Shown one piece after another: positions 9,017 through 18,670 of a stretch of 64,000 bases of DNA. The translations under genes and the position numbers were made by a program. Below the pieces are notes generated by a model, which saw only the letters and a program-made list of their open reading frames with translations, ran no database searches and was not told the DNA's origin. The DNA is from RGIG4034 sp045576455 (GTDB taxonomy: Bacteria > Bacillota > Clostridia > Lachnospirales > Lachnospiraceae), in NCBI GenBank assembly GCA_045576455.1, contig JAZNGM010000001.1, positions 310,001-374,000 of the forward strand. Direction: 5' to 3'. Numbering within the stretch: the stretch's first letter is position 1; the number at the start of each line of letters is the position of its first letter.

Positions 9017-9128
9017 TTTACTTTATACTGTAAGGTAAAGTTAAGGCAGGGGAATTAATAAATGATTAGAATGATACTGTAATAAATGATATGTAAGTCG
9101 CGTAGCGATAAAGGAGAGGAAAAGAAAA

Positions 9129-9896
9129 ATGAGTTTATTAGCAGTAAATAATCTTCGGAAAGTTTATACAACAAGATTCGGAGGTAATAAAGTAGAAGCT
9201 TTACGTAATGTAAATTTCACGGTGGAAGAGGGAGAGTATGTAGCAATTATGGGAGAATCCGGTTCAGGGAAAACGACATTGCTTAACATACTGGCATCAC
9301 TTGATAAGCCGACAGCAGGAGAAGTACTGTTGCAGGATGAAAAAGTTACTTCCATTAAGGAAGCAGAACTTGCGAAATTCAGAAGAGAACATCTGGGATT
9401 TGTGTTCCAGGATTTTAATCTATTAGATAATTTTACGGTGGAAGACAATATTATGCTTCCGCTGGTACTTGCCGGTAAAAAGTACAAAGAGATGTACAAC
9501 CGTATGATTACTATAACCGATATGCTTGGTATCGGCGATTTATTAAAGAAGTTTCCTTATGAAATATCGGGAGGCCAGAAGCAGCGTGTGGCGGTTGCCC
9601 GTGCTATGATTACAAACCCTGAAATCCTGCTTGCCGATGAACCGACCGGAGCGCTTGATTCAAAATCAACAGGTGATTTGTTAAATATATTTGAAAAGAT
9701 TAATGAGACCGGACAGACTATCCTTATGGTTACCCATTCGGTAAGAGCGGCATCACATGCAAACAGAATCCTGTTTATCAAAGATGGTGAGATTTACCAT
9801 CAGATTTACAGAGGAAATATGGATAACAGCGAGCTTTATAAAAAAGTATCCGATACGTTAACAATCTTATTGGCGGGCGGTGATTTACATGAATAA
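9129..9896 (+). CDS. BceA-like ABC transporter ATP-binding protein
   Basis: A 255-aa ATPase with Walker A GESGSGKTT, signature ISGGQKQRVAVARA and Walker B ILLADEPTGALD, of the MacB/BceA subgroup. With the following FtsX-type permease it should form a transporter that frees cell-wall targets from antimicrobial peptides and acts as co-sensor for the kinase. A strong AAAGGAGAGG ribosome binding site precedes the ATG. It overlaps the permease gene by 8 bases. Confidence 0.93.
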   Translation: MSLLAVNNLRKVYTTRFGGNKVEALRNVNFTVEEGEYVAIMGESGSGKTTLLNILASLDKPTAGEVLLQDEKVTSIKEAELAKFRREHLGFVFQDFNLLDNFTVEDNIMLPLVLAGKKYKEMYNRMITITDMLGIGDLLKKFPYEISGGQKQRVAVARAMITNPEILLADEPTGALDSKSTGDLLNIFEKINETGQTILMVTHSVRAASHANRILFIKDGEIYHQIYRGNMDNSELYKKVSDTLTILLAGGDLHE

Positions 9897-11901
9897 ATTA
9901 TATATGAAATTGTCTGTAACCAATATCAGAAAAAATAAGACTACATTTATTCCTTTTATTTTGGCTTGCTCCGTTATGACAATGATGTTCTATATGTTGT
10001 CCTCCATTACTTTTAATATTTCGAACGGACAATTTAAAGGAGCTGACGATACACGGGTAATGCTTGATTTGGGGCTTAAAGTAGTTGGGTTTATATCTGC
10101 CATTATTCTGTTTTATTCCAATAACTTTCTTATGAAACAGCGTAGCCGCGAATTTGGCCTTTATAGCGTGCTTGGAATGGAAAAGAAGCATATCGGCAAA
10201 ATTATATTTGGTGAAACTTTTATTATCGGTTTAGTAAGCTCGGTCATTGGAATCGGATGCGGTATTATTTTCAGTAAACTTATGTTTTTGCTTTTTATTA
10301 ATCTGTTACACATACCTCTTAACATTCCGTATGTGATTGATTTGGAAGGAATAGGAATTACCGCAGCAGTATTTGCCGGAATATATGTGTTGCTTATACT
10401 AATTAATCTGGTAAGAATATACCGGTTGAATGCGCTTTCTATGCTAAGTGAAAGTAAAACCGGTGAGCGTGAACCAAAACTCAGGGTTCTTACAACGATG
10501 TTAGGTGTTGTATGTCTTGCTGCAGGATATTTTCTTGCATTAAAAGTAGATTCTCCGATAGATGCAGCATTGCTTTTCTTTGTAGCGGTAATGTTGGTAA
10601 TAATAGGAACCTATTGTCTGTTTATGAGTGGCAGTATTGCTTTTTTGAAGCTGCTAAAGAAAAATAAGAAATACTATTATCATAAGACGCATTTTATTAC
10701 CGTTTCGGGAATGATGCACCGTATGAAGCAGAACGCATTGGGACTGGCGACTATCTGCATCTTATGCACAATGGTATTTGTATCCCTTTCGTCAACCGTT
10801 GCGTTGTATGTTGGTATGAAAGACCAGTTAGATACGGTATGTCCTAAGGATGTAATGATAGAGTATTTGGCCGGTGAAGATACTGCCGGAATTAAAAAGG
10901 AAAAAATTGAAAAATGGTTATCTCAAAATGCACAAGAGTATAATGTGTCAATTAAAGATGTGGCTGGGTTCTATTCATTTACCGGAGAAGGTAAGCTTGC
11001 GGACAAAATATATAATTATTCCAGAGAGGATGATGATATAATTGTTTATTCCGGTTACCGGTTAGAAGATTATTATGTATTGAGCAATAAGCCTGAGGGA
11101 GAACCGGAACCGCTCTTGGATAATGAAATATATATCTTCTGTAATAATGAAAGACTGGCGGATGCAATGAAAGTATTAGTCGAAAAATCTGATTTTAACG
11201 TAAAACAGATTTTTAATGATTATCCGAAAGCCTTAACTGCTAAATTGGACCGTTCTGTTTATGATGTTACAGAGATCGCATTAATCGCGAAGGATATAGA
11301 GGCTCTTGGGAATCTGACATTGGCAGTACCGAGAATTACTGCTTCGGGAAACGAAAATGTATATTCTGTTTATTACAATTATACCTTTGATTTACAGGGA
11401 AGTAAAAAAGATAAGCGGGAGTTTTCGGTAGCATGTAATGATTATGTGTCTGAAAATATCGTTCCGTACGGCTGTGATACGTACTATACTTTGCTGGAAG
11501 ACTATTATTATATAAATGGTTCGTTCCTGTTTATAGGAATCTTCCTCGGAACCTTGTTCCTTCTTGCAACAGCACTTATTATTTATTATAAACAGCTTTC
11601 GGAAGGATATGATGACAGAAACCGGTTTAAGATTATGGAAAATGTCGGTATGAGCCATCTGGAAATATCCAAGGTAATCAAGAACCAGATTGTTACCGTT
11701 TTTGCACTTCCAATATTGGTAGCAGTAGTGCATATCATATTTGCTTTCAGTATGATTAAGAAGATTCTTAAGATATTTTCGCTTACCAACGTACCGCTTT
11801 TTGTAGCTTGTACTATCGGAACGGTTGTTGTATTCAGTATCATTTATGGTATTGTATATGTTTTGACGGCACGTGTATATTATAGAATTGTAAAAGCATA
11901 A
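9889..11901 (+). CDS. BceB-like FtsX-family ABC permease
   Basis: A 670-aa permease with about ten membrane helices: one near the N-terminus, a group at about 55-170, a pair at 200-255, one at about 290, and three at the C-terminus. A large extracellular domain of about 210 residues (roughly 315-525) lies before the last helices, as in BceB. In that family this domain senses the peptide-target complex. The ATG at 9889 overlaps the ATPase stop (ATGAATAA) and has GGGCGG upstream; an in-frame GTG at 9880 is less likely. It is the last gene of the module. Confidence 0.92.
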   Translation: MNKLYMKLSVTNIRKNKTTFIPFILACSVMTMMFYMLSSITFNISNGQFKGADDTRVMLDLGLKVVGFISAIILFYSNNFLMKQRSREFGLYSVLGMEKKHIGKIIFGETFIIGLVSSVIGIGCGIIFSKLMFLLFINLLHIPLNIPYVIDLEGIGITAAVFAGIYVLLILINLVRIYRLNALSMLSESKTGEREPKLRVLTTMLGVVCLAAGYFLALKVDSPIDAALLFFVAVMLVIIGTYCLFMSGSIAFLKLLKKNKKYYYHKTHFITVSGMMHRMKQNALGLATICILCTMVFVSLSSTVALYVGMKDQLDTVCPKDVMIEYLAGEDTAGIKKEKIEKWLSQNAQEYNVSIKDVAGFYSFTGEGKLADKIYNYSREDDDIIVYSGYRLEDYYVLSNKPEGEPEPLLDNEIYIFCNNERLADAMKVLVEKSDFNVKQIFNDYPKALTAKLDRSVYDVTEIALIAKDIEALGNLTLAVPRITASGNENVYSVYYNYTFDLQGSKKDKREFSVACNDYVSENIVPYGCDTYYTLLEDYYYINGSFLFIGIFLGTLFLLATALIIYYKQLSEGYDDRNRFKIMENVGMSHLEISKVIKNQIVTVFALPILVAVVHIIFAFSMIKKILKIFSLTNVPLFVACTIGTVVVFSIIYGIVYVLTARVYYRIVKA

Positions 11902-11982
11902 TATATTTTGGTATAATAACATGTAGTATGGCAAGAACATAGTTTCTTGCCCTATTGCATGTAAGGAAAAAGGGAGGCAGTT

Positions 11983-12918
11983 ATGGCAAATATCAAAGAA
12001 AAAGCAACGGACTTAATTGGAAAAACACCTTTATTAAAGGCGAATCATTATGCAGAAAAATATGGTATTACAGCCAACCTTTTGCTAAAGCTGGAGTACC
12101 TTAATCCGGCGGGCAGTATAAAAGACAGAGTGGCATTGTCCATGATTGAAGATGCTGAAAAAAAAGGATTAATTTGTGAAGGCGCAACGATTATAGAACC
12201 GACCAGTGGGAATACGGGAATCGGAATTGCTATGGTGGCTGCTGCCAAAGGATATAAAACAATTCTTACACTTCCGGATACGATGAGCCTTGAACGGCGC
12301 AATCTGCTTAAAGCATATGGTGCAGAACTTGTGCTTACGGAAGGTAAGCTCGGAATGAAGGGAGCTATTGAAAAGGCAGAGGAATTGAAGGAAAGCATTC
12401 CCAATTCCATTATTTTAGGACAGTTTGACAATCAGGCAAATCCGGTTATTCATACCATGACAACAGGACCGGAGATATGGAATGATACCGATGGTGCCAT
12501 TGATTATTTTGTTGCCGGGGTAGGTACGGGTGGAACGATTACCGGGACGGGCGTTTATCTTAAATCCCGAAATCCAAAGATTAAGATTATTGCGGTGGAA
12601 CCGGCAACTTCCCCTCTTTTGTCCCAAGGGACGGCAGGACCTCATGGATTGCAGGGAATTGGTGCTAACTTTGTGCCATCTGTATTAAATAGGGAAGTTA
12701 TTGATGAAATTGTGACGGTAACGGATGAGGAAGCCTATATAACGGGACGGGATATAGCAAGAAATGAGGGTATCTTAGTAGGAATAACTTCCGGCGCGGC
12801 TTTATATGCTGCCCGTAAAATTGCCATGAGACCCGGAAATGAAAATGCTAATATAGTCGTTTTATTGCCGGATTCAGGAGACAGGTATTTGTCTACACCG
12901 ATGTTTGCGGAAGAATAA
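11983..12918 (+). CDS. cysK: Cysteine synthase (O-acetylserine sulfhydrylase)
   Basis: A 311-aa fold-type II PLP enzyme making cysteine from O-acetylserine and sulfide. The PLP lysine is Lys47 in NPAGSIKDR; PTSGNTGIG binds the substrate carboxylate and GTGGTITG binds the PLP phosphate. Length matches CysK. It is a single-gene unit: an AGGGAGG ribosome binding site lies just upstream, and a hairpin (GGCAAGAA/TTCTTGCC, 11930-11951) without a T run sits in its leader. A possible promoter (TTGTAA, 18 bases, TATAAT at 11888-11917) overlaps the end of the permease gene. A two-way terminator follows. Confidence 0.93.
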   Translation: MANIKEKATDLIGKTPLLKANHYAEKYGITANLLLKLEYLNPAGSIKDRVALSMIEDAEKKGLICEGATIIEPTSGNTGIGIAMVAAAKGYKTILTLPDTMSLERRNLLKAYGAELVLTEGKLGMKGAIEKAEELKESIPNSIILGQFDNQANPVIHTMTTGPEIWNDTDGAIDYFVAGVGTGGTITGTGVYLKSRNPKIKIIAVEPATSPLLSQGTAGPHGLQGIGANFVPSVLNREVIDEIVTVTDEEAYITGRDIARNEGILVGITSGAALYAARKIAMRPGNENANIVVLLPDSGDRYLSTPMFAEE

Positions 12919-12926
12919 AAATAGAA

Positions 12927-12967
12927 AAGGTATCATGCATTAAGTTTGCATGATACCTTATTTTTTT
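12927..12967. terminator. Bidirectional terminator between cysK and the lipid/ABC operon
   Basis: Perfect stem AAGGTATCATGCA/TGCATGATACCTT with a 7-base loop. A long T run follows on the plus strand and an A-rich flank on the other side gives a U-rich tail on the minus strand, so it can stop both convergent transcripts. Confidence 0.9.
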
Positions 12968-14577
12968 TATAAGTGCTCAAAGCGTCGGCAACCTTTCGTT
13001 ACAATATATCGGTACAGAATAAACGATACAAGTAAGAGGAACAGTGTTATTATTCCGGTATATACCGGTAATGTCAGTGTACCAAAGAACAGGAATGCAT
13101 ACAAAAGAACTGCCACAATAATAAGTGTAAATCCTGCAAACATGGTAATCATAGGGCTTGCAGACTGCTTAACGGCAACGGCTTCAGATGCCCATTCAAG
13201 TTTTGGCAGCAACAAATTCATATATAATCCGAAAACGGCTATAAATATATTCATAGCTGCCGGTAATATAAGTATTAATATGCTGCATAGTATATCCGCT
13301 CTAAATAAAACTAATATTACTATGGAACTGACAAGGGTTAACGGTTGTGTAATCAACAGGTGCATGTTAAGTTTTGCCACAAGTATGTCTTTGGTTTTTA
13401 CCGGCATAGAACGTAACAAAGGAAGCGTTTTTCCTTCCAGTGAAACAGAAGTTGAGCTGATGGTGTTGGTAGTAGCCATGAAAGCTACGGCAGCTGCCAA
13501 CAACAATGCCATTAATCCTTCCGTTTCCGGCTTTTTAGCTATCAATGAATAAAGTACATCAACCTTAACAATGCAGGCTACTATTGCAACGACTAAGAAT
13601 ATAATGCCCAAGCCGGTATTAAGCATATATACCGGAGAGTTTGTAAAATGCTTGAGTTCCCGTGATAAAAGGGCAGTTTTTATACCTTTTACCTTCATAT
13701 CCTTTGCCTGATATTTCTTTTTTGTGGCGCCCCTTTTTTTGGTGACCAGTTTTATAAAGGATGCTGAAAGTGCCATATATACCAAGCAAAATGGAATAAT
13801 GCATATTAAAGCGACGAATAACAGGTATAAAAGGTTTCCGTCTGTAATTGATTTACCAAACCAATATAACGGGGTAAGCGCTTTTAGCTTTCCTGCAAAA
13901 ATAGCGCCATTATTCACAAGTAGTGTCAGGTAATTGTTCATATTACTATAGAAATAGAAATATAAAAGCATAAAAGCGATTGAAAAAATCATGGTAAACA
14001 GACTTTTGTTTTTAAGCCTTGAAGATATGGCCATGAGTAAAAATCCAAGTACACATGAAAGCGCAAGTGCCAACAGCGGAAACAGAAGTAATACAACAAC
14101 GAATCCCAGAATCTGCATTGCGTTTACACCTATAAAATACACATACAAAGCGCCCGCCGGTAACATTACCAATATTTCAAAAAGAAGATTATACAAATAT
14201 AGCGTAATTATGCGGCTGCCAAGAATATACTTTGGCGGAACGGGCATGGACAACAACAGTTCATTGTCCTTGGCATCATATAGCTGGGACTGTGTCATAA
14301 ATATGCTGCCGATAAACATAAAGGCAAAGGAAAGAATTCCCGCAAAGGCAAAATAGAACCAGTCTATGCCTGCTGCATGGTAAGGCTCGCATAATGAAAA
14401 GAAAACCATTCCAAATGCAAGGAAGAGTACTGCAATAATATATATTGCCAAAATACCGATAAGAATCTTTTTGCCGATTGAGTTAGCCGTAACTTTTTTC
14501 TTTCCGTTTTTCTTTTTATTTTTTCCCGGGGAGGCAAAAAGCGATAAAAGCCGGGCTTTAATAAGAGTCTTTAACAT
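12967..14577 (-). CDS. ABC-2 type transporter permease
   Basis: A 536-aa polytopic protein with about 12 hydrophobic segments in two groups. A Lys/Arg-rich cytoplasmic N-terminus (KKNGKKK) precedes them, and basic loops lie around residues 275-300. The upstream neighbour, 3 bases away, is an ABC-2-type ATPase, so the pair forms an export system of unknown substrate. The pair lies at the end of a run of phospholipid genes on the same strand, so a lipid or envelope role is possible but not shown. The gene ends in the shared terminator with cysK. Confidence 0.85.
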   Translation of the reverse strand: MLKTLIKARLLSLFASPGKNKKKNGKKKVTANSIGKKILIGILAIYIIAVLFLAFGMVFFSLCEPYHAAGIDWFYFAFAGILSFAFMFIGSIFMTQSQLYDAKDNELLLSMPVPPKYILGSRIITLYLYNLLFEILVMLPAGALYVYFIGVNAMQILGFVVVLLLFPLLALALSCVLGFLLMAISSRLKNKSLFTMIFSIAFMLLYFYFYSNMNNYLTLLVNNGAIFAGKLKALTPLYWFGKSITDGNLLYLLFVALICIIPFCLVYMALSASFIKLVTKKRGATKKKYQAKDMKVKGIKTALLSRELKHFTNSPVYMLNTGLGIIFLVVAIVACIVKVDVLYSLIAKKPETEGLMALLLAAAVAFMATTNTISSTSVSLEGKTLPLLRSMPVKTKDILVAKLNMHLLITQPLTLVSSIVILVLFRADILCSILILILPAAMNIFIAVFGLYMNLLLPKLEWASEAVAVKQSASPMITMFAGFTLIIVAVLLYAFLFFGTLTLPVYTGIITLFLLLVSFILYRYIVTKGCRRFEHL

Positions 14578-14580
14578 AGG

Positions 14581-15291
14581 CTATTTATCCTCCGCAAGTT
14601 CAAGAAATACGCTTTCCAGTGACTGGTTACCTTTAACTTCGTCCATACTTCCCGATACAAGTAATTTACCGTCTTTAATAATGGCTACTTTATCACAAAG
14701 CTTTTCGGCTACTTCAAGAACATGGGTTGAAAAGAAGATAGCACCGCCATTATTGCAGATATCACGCATAATCAGCTTTAAGCTGTGTGAAGCCTTTGGA
14801 TCAAGACCGACAAAAGGCTCATCCATAATAACAAGCTTTGGATCATGGATTAAAGCGGATATTATGGCAAGCTTCTGTTTCATACCGTGTGAGTAAGCAG
14901 AAACCGGTTGTGCAAGATCGCTTGTTAATTCAAAGATATCCGCATATTTTTGAATTTTGTCTTCGCGTTCCTTTTTGGGGATGCCATAGATATCTGCTAC
15001 AAAATTTAGGTACTTGATACCGCTCATGAATTCGTACAAATCCGGATTGTCAGGTATATATGCCATAAGCTTTTTACATTCAATCGGGCGTTCCTTAATC
15101 GACATACCATTTACATAAATTGTGCCGTTTTCAAAATCAAGAATACCACAGCAAGATTTAATGGTAGTTGTCTTTCCGGCGCCGTTGTGGCCGATGAAAG
15201 CATATATTTCTCCGGGATTAATCTGTAATGAAAGATTATCTACTGCATTTTTAGTCCCATAGGTTTTGGTTAAGTTTTCAATTCTTAACAT
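14581..15291 (-). CDS. ABC transporter ATP-binding protein (ABC-2 type)
   Basis: A 236-aa ATPase with Walker A GHNGAGKTT, signature region YSHGMKQKLAI and Walker B LVIMDEPFVGLD, of the CcmA/NatA-like subgroup. The ATG at 15291 is chosen because GAGGAGG lies 7 bases upstream; the frame is open nine codons further without a ribosome binding site. It partners the permease just downstream. It follows psd by about 33 bases, so co-transcription is likely. Confidence 0.9.
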   Translation of the reverse strand: MLRIENLTKTYGTKNAVDNLSLQINPGEIYAFIGHNGAGKTTTIKSCCGILDFENGTIYVNGMSIKERPIECKKLMAYIPDNPDLYEFMSGIKYLNFVADIYGIPKKEREDKIQKYADIFELTSDLAQPVSAYSHGMKQKLAIISALIHDPKLVIMDEPFVGLDPKASHSLKLIMRDICNNGGAIFFSTHVLEVAEKLCDKVAIIKDGKLLVSGSMDEVKGNQSLESVFLELAEDK

Positions 15292-15324
15292 GTTACTTCC
15301 TCCTCTTTTACATTTCAATATATT

Positions 15325-16143
15325 TTACCGGATTGCAGTACCTATCTGCATTCCGCATTTTACGTTGGTTTCAATCCCTTTTTTAGTATTTTCAAAATAG
15401 AAATCAGGAATATTAACGGTGTCTTTTTCAAGTAGCAGTACGATGGTAGAACCACCATAGAGAAACATTCCTTTTTCATTTCCTTTTTTGACGGCACCTT
15501 TTTTATGATGATTTTTTATCTTGCCAATCATCATGGCACCTACTTCTATTTGTGAAATTGTTTTGAAATTTTCAGTTTCAATTACGGTATATTCTCTGCT
15601 GTTTTGTATAAATACGGGATATTTGTTAACGGCAATCGGACGTACGGTATGTAATATTCCGTCAATGGCCCTGTTTTCCAGAATAGTACCGTTATCAATA
15701 TAATGATATCTGTGATAGTTATCTACACATAAGCGGAATATAAGACATATACCGTCTTTATAATCAGGTGCCTTTTTGCTACCCTTGATTAAATCCTTTA
15801 TCCGGTAATGGCTCCGCTTGATATAGAAATCAGATTCTTCTGTAATTTTGTAGGCAGAGAGTAAACCGTCGGAAGGAGATACCAAAATATCTTTTTCAAT
15901 GTTAAAAGGTCTTTCTTCTGCTTTTACTTTTCTTGTAAAGAAATCATTGAAACAATGATAGTCCTGTTTTTCGTATTGGGACATATCGATAGCATTGTTT
16001 TTAATAAACCCTGCGATATGTATTTTAGAAATGGGAGAATCCATATAAACCCCGCCAATTTTTGAAATTGCGGGGCTTGTAAGTATTTTAAGTATTTTTC
16101 TTCCTAAAGGGGTATCGTATAAAAAATCTAGTATTCCACTCAT
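15325..16143 (-). CDS. psd: Phosphatidylserine decarboxylase proenzyme
   Basis: A 272-aa enzyme that makes phosphatidylethanolamine from phosphatidylserine at the membrane. The self-cleavage site is GGST with Ser232 becoming the pyruvoyl group (family form LGST or GGST). The predicted partners are Asp92 (SPSDG) and a His in NYHRYH (about 144). It starts 2 bases after the pssA stop, giving the two consecutive steps of PE synthesis in one operon. Confidence 0.92.
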   Translation of the reverse strand: MSGILDFLYDTPLGRKILKILTSPAISKIGGVYMDSPISKIHIAGFIKNNAIDMSQYEKQDYHCFNDFFTRKVKAEERPFNIEKDILVSPSDGLLSAYKITEESDFYIKRSHYRIKDLIKGSKKAPDYKDGICLIFRLCVDNYHRYHYIDNGTILENRAIDGILHTVRPIAVNKYPVFIQNSREYTVIETENFKTISQIEVGAMMIGKIKNHHKKGAVKKGNEKGMFLYGGSTIVLLLEKDTVNIPDFYFENTKKGIETNVKCGMQIGTAIR

Positions 16144-16145
16144 AA

Positions 16146-16820
16146 TTATCTACTCTTCATCCATAATACTGCAAGAATAATCAGAAACTCAATAAGGCCG
16201 AAACCAACCATCATCATAATCTCTTTAAATCCCGGTTTTTTGAGTCTGAATTTTACTATAAATAAAACGGCAACCAGCACTAATAATATGTAGTAAATAA
16301 AGGAAAGGCTGTCAAAAAAGTGAATCAGTAACAAGCATGCCGGGAAAATAAGTGATGCTGATGTTACCGGCAATCCATAATAGAATTTCTTACCGGTTGC
16401 TTTAGTTCCCTGGGTTTCCTCCATTGTAATATTAAAATATGCCAATCGGATTAACGCACATAAAACAAAAACGGCTCCCAGTAAAAGCACTAAGATAAAC
16501 GGAAACTTACCGAGTAAACTTGTGCCAAAGAAGTGTTCGCGGCGGTATAACGCCAAACCGATACATGCCGGAAGCACACCAAATGCAACTAAATCAGAGA
16601 GCGAATCAATCTGTACGCCGAAATCCTTTTCTTTATCGCTACGGTCTTTTTTAGACCGTGCAACGGTACCGTCAAAGGCATCACACAGACCGCAGATCAT
16701 TAAGAAAAGTGCACCGAAAAACGGATGACCGCCGTCACTTAATGAAAACATAATGCCTATGCATGCTGAAATCAGTGATAAATATGTCAATATAACTGTA
16801 TAATTATAAAACCCTATCAT
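16146..16820 (-). CDS. pssA: CDP-diacylglycerol-serine O-phosphatidyltransferase
   Basis: A 224-aa CDP-alcohol phosphatidyltransferase that condenses CDP-diacylglycerol with serine. The family motif D-G-x2-A-R ... G-x3-D-x3-D is present as DGTVAR then GVQIDSLSD, with about six membrane helices. The assignment to serine rather than glycerol phosphate as acceptor rests on the adjacent psd gene. It overlaps the preceding flippase-like gene by 17 bases. Confidence 0.88.
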   Translation of the reverse strand: MIGFYNYTVILTYLSLISACIGIMFSLSDGGHPFFGALFLMICGLCDAFDGTVARSKKDRSDKEKDFGVQIDSLSDLVAFGVLPACIGLALYRREHFFGTSLLGKFPFILVLLLGAVFVLCALIRLAYFNITMEETQGTKATGKKFYYGLPVTSASLIFPACLLLIHFFDSLSFIYYILLVLVAVLFIVKFRLKKPGFKEIMMMVGFGLIEFLIILAVLWMKSR

Positions 16821-17859
16821 TTTTTTTCTGTTTTATTCCTTTCACACCCTCATTTATATAAATCGCTAAATTGATTATAGCACAAATTATGATACAACAG
16901 TAGAATGAAATTCCTCTGCTGAAAAGTTCCAGGTTCGTCGGATCGTTAATGAATAAATCAAAGCCATCAAAGAACAGATAATCGGCAACGCCTACAGAAC
17001 CGGGAATCGGCACACTGTGGGAACCAAGTACGACATAACCCTGTGTAATAAAGATATCCCACATTTTGGAAAGGATACCGCCGGTTGCCATAAATACGCA
17101 TACGGAAATCATCAACTGGGAAACTCTTTGCAAAATATTAAATATCAAAGCTGTCAGTAACGCTTTTTTATGATTCTTAATGGCGGCAGCGCATTCCTTA
17201 TATTGTTTTTCAACTTGGATAAGGTGCTCCTGTTTCTTTGCCCCGTTACGCATTAAGTGAAGTTTGGTTAATACCTTTATACCACCCGAAGCTATTTTTA
17301 TGACTATTTTTTCTTTGTATACCAACAAAATAAAGATGGATATTAAAACAAATTGAAATAAAAAGCCAATAAAAATTAATATCTTTGAAAACGGTGTAAA
17401 ATGTATTAACAGCTCCGGTTTCGTTAAAAAGCATATCACACCAATAATAATAATAGATATGGTATATAGTGTCAAATTAACGAGTAATATAATAGTTGTG
17501 GTTGCCCCCGGTATTTTATCCTTCATCATAAGATATGCGGCGGCAGGCTGACCACCGGTCGCCGAAGGAGTGATGGCGGAAAAACAAATATCAGATGAAG
17601 CATAACCGATGGACCTTGTGAATCTGATTTTGTAACCGAAAGCGTGGCATAATACCCTGATGGCGAGGCCTTCAAATAAAATAAAGCCAAACATGCCGGC
17701 AAACGCCAGGAGAACCCATTTTAAAGAGGAATTTTTAATAAATGCTATAAATTCCTTAAAGGTAAAGGTATCGTTCTGCTTAATAATTATATATATCGTT
17801 ATAATTACCAGTAACACAAACAGTGCAATCCACAGTAATTTTTTGTTGTTTTCTTTCAT
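16804..17859 (-). CDS. YbhN/MprF-type membrane protein (flippase-like domain)
   Basis: A 351-aa polytopic protein of the UPF0104 / lysylphosphatidylglycerol synthetase transmembrane family, with eight or so helices. It has the conserved SATGGQPAAAYLM region around residues 99-111 and the PGSVGVADYLF region near 290. It corresponds to the membrane half of MprF without the synthetase domain. Given pssA and psd in the same operon, movement of a phospholipid or lipid-linked molecule across the membrane is a reasonable inference, not demonstrated. Confidence 0.85.
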   Translation of the reverse strand: MKENNKKLLWIALFVLLVIITIYIIIKQNDTFTFKEFIAFIKNSSLKWVLLAFAGMFGFILFEGLAIRVLCHAFGYKIRFTRSIGYASSDICFSAITPSATGGQPAAAYLMMKDKIPGATTTIILLVNLTLYTISIIIIGVICFLTKPELLIHFTPFSKILIFIGFLFQFVLISIFILLVYKEKIVIKIASGGIKVLTKLHLMRNGAKKQEHLIQVEKQYKECAAAIKNHKKALLTALIFNILQRVSQLMISVCVFMATGGILSKMWDIFITQGYVVLGSHSVPIPGSVGVADYLFFDGFDLFINDPTNLELFSRGISFYCCIIICAIINLAIYINEGVKGIKQKKNDRVL

Positions 17860-17862
17860 GTG

Positions 17863-18513
17863 TCACCCATTTATACTTAATAGACTGTATATTTTCAAAT
17901 ATTTGCACTTCTTTACAAGGAAGAGACTGATCTCGACTACCGCTATGCCACCTAAAATGTCAACCAGGACATGTTGTTTTACAAGCACGGTGGAGGCAAA
18001 TACCAAAAGTGCAAAAATCAGCATAAAAGCCTTATATTTATGGCCTACCTTTTTGCAACGCATGGCACCTCTGAAACACATCCAACTTTCCAGACAATGG
18101 ATAGAAGGAAAAAGATTGTCCGGTTGGTCTGCAAAATAAATCAAACGTGTCAACCATTCAAAAAAACCGTTACCGCTAATTTCTGCCCGGACCATTGTGG
18201 TAGGTATGGCAATATAGCAGACAAGGCATAATAGCTTGGCGAGTTGTTCCGCCGACATTATTTCATAACACACTTCCTTACTTTCCCTTGCGATTACGAC
18301 AAAGCCGATTACCCAGGCAATATAAGAGAGGACGTAGAATATAATCATCGGTGCCACAAACGGTATTTTTTGGTCCGGTAAAATACTAAAATTATAGTGA
18401 TACATATTGGTAGTAATAAACCGGTTTCCTGAGTATACTAAAATATTCAACAAGACAGATGCGATAAGAGGTATCCACGCATATCTTGGAAGGATTTTTG
18501 TCAATCTGTTCAT
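17863..18513 (-). CDS. PAP2 / inositol-phosphoceramide-synthase-like phosphatase family membrane protein
   Basis: A 216-aa protein with about six membrane helices and PAP2 motifs: PSIHC (motif 2, normally PSGH) and KQHVLVD (motif 3, His and Asp present). The motif-1 equivalent reads PTTMVRAE where most have RP. It may dephosphorylate a lipid phosphate or transfer a head group. The ATG at 18513 is preferred, with GGTGG a few bases upstream; the frame stays open 50 codons further but without a good ribosome binding site. It is the first gene of the minus-strand lipid operon and ends 3 bases before the flippase-like gene. Confidence 0.8.
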   Translation of the reverse strand: MNRLTKILPRYAWIPLIASVLLNILVYSGNRFITTNMYHYNFSILPDQKIPFVAPMIIFYVLSYIAWVIGFVVIARESKEVCYEIMSAEQLAKLLCLVCYIAIPTTMVRAEISGNGFFEWLTRLIYFADQPDNLFPSIHCLESWMCFRGAMRCKKVGHKYKAFMLIFALLVFASTVLVKQHVLVDILGGIAVVEISLFLVKKCKYLKIYSLLSING

Positions 18514-18602
18514 AATTCCACCATTACACAATAATACGTCCATTATATAATATTTTTCACAAAAAGAATATAGCAAAAATTCATAATATTTTATGAAGAT
18601 AA

Positions 18603-18641
18603 GAAAAAAGACAAAATTCCTTGTAAAATAGGAATTTTGCC
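18603..18641 (-). terminator. Terminator of dapL
   Basis: On the minus strand, stem CAAAATTCC/GGAATTTTG with a 10-base loop is followed by TCTTTTTTC, about 30 bases after the dapL stop codon. Confidence 0.85.
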
Positions 18642-18670
18642 TTTTAAAACTCTTCAAAATCAAGTGGTTT

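Noticed and set aside
11392..11940. 182-codon minus-strand frame under the BceB-like permease
   Set aside because: Tyr/Cys/Lys-rich shadow of hydrophobic codons in the real gene, with no start site.
12950..13552. 200-codon plus-strand frame opposite the ABC permease
   Set aside because: It begins in the terminator stem and mirrors the permease coding sequence; the content is compositional shadow.
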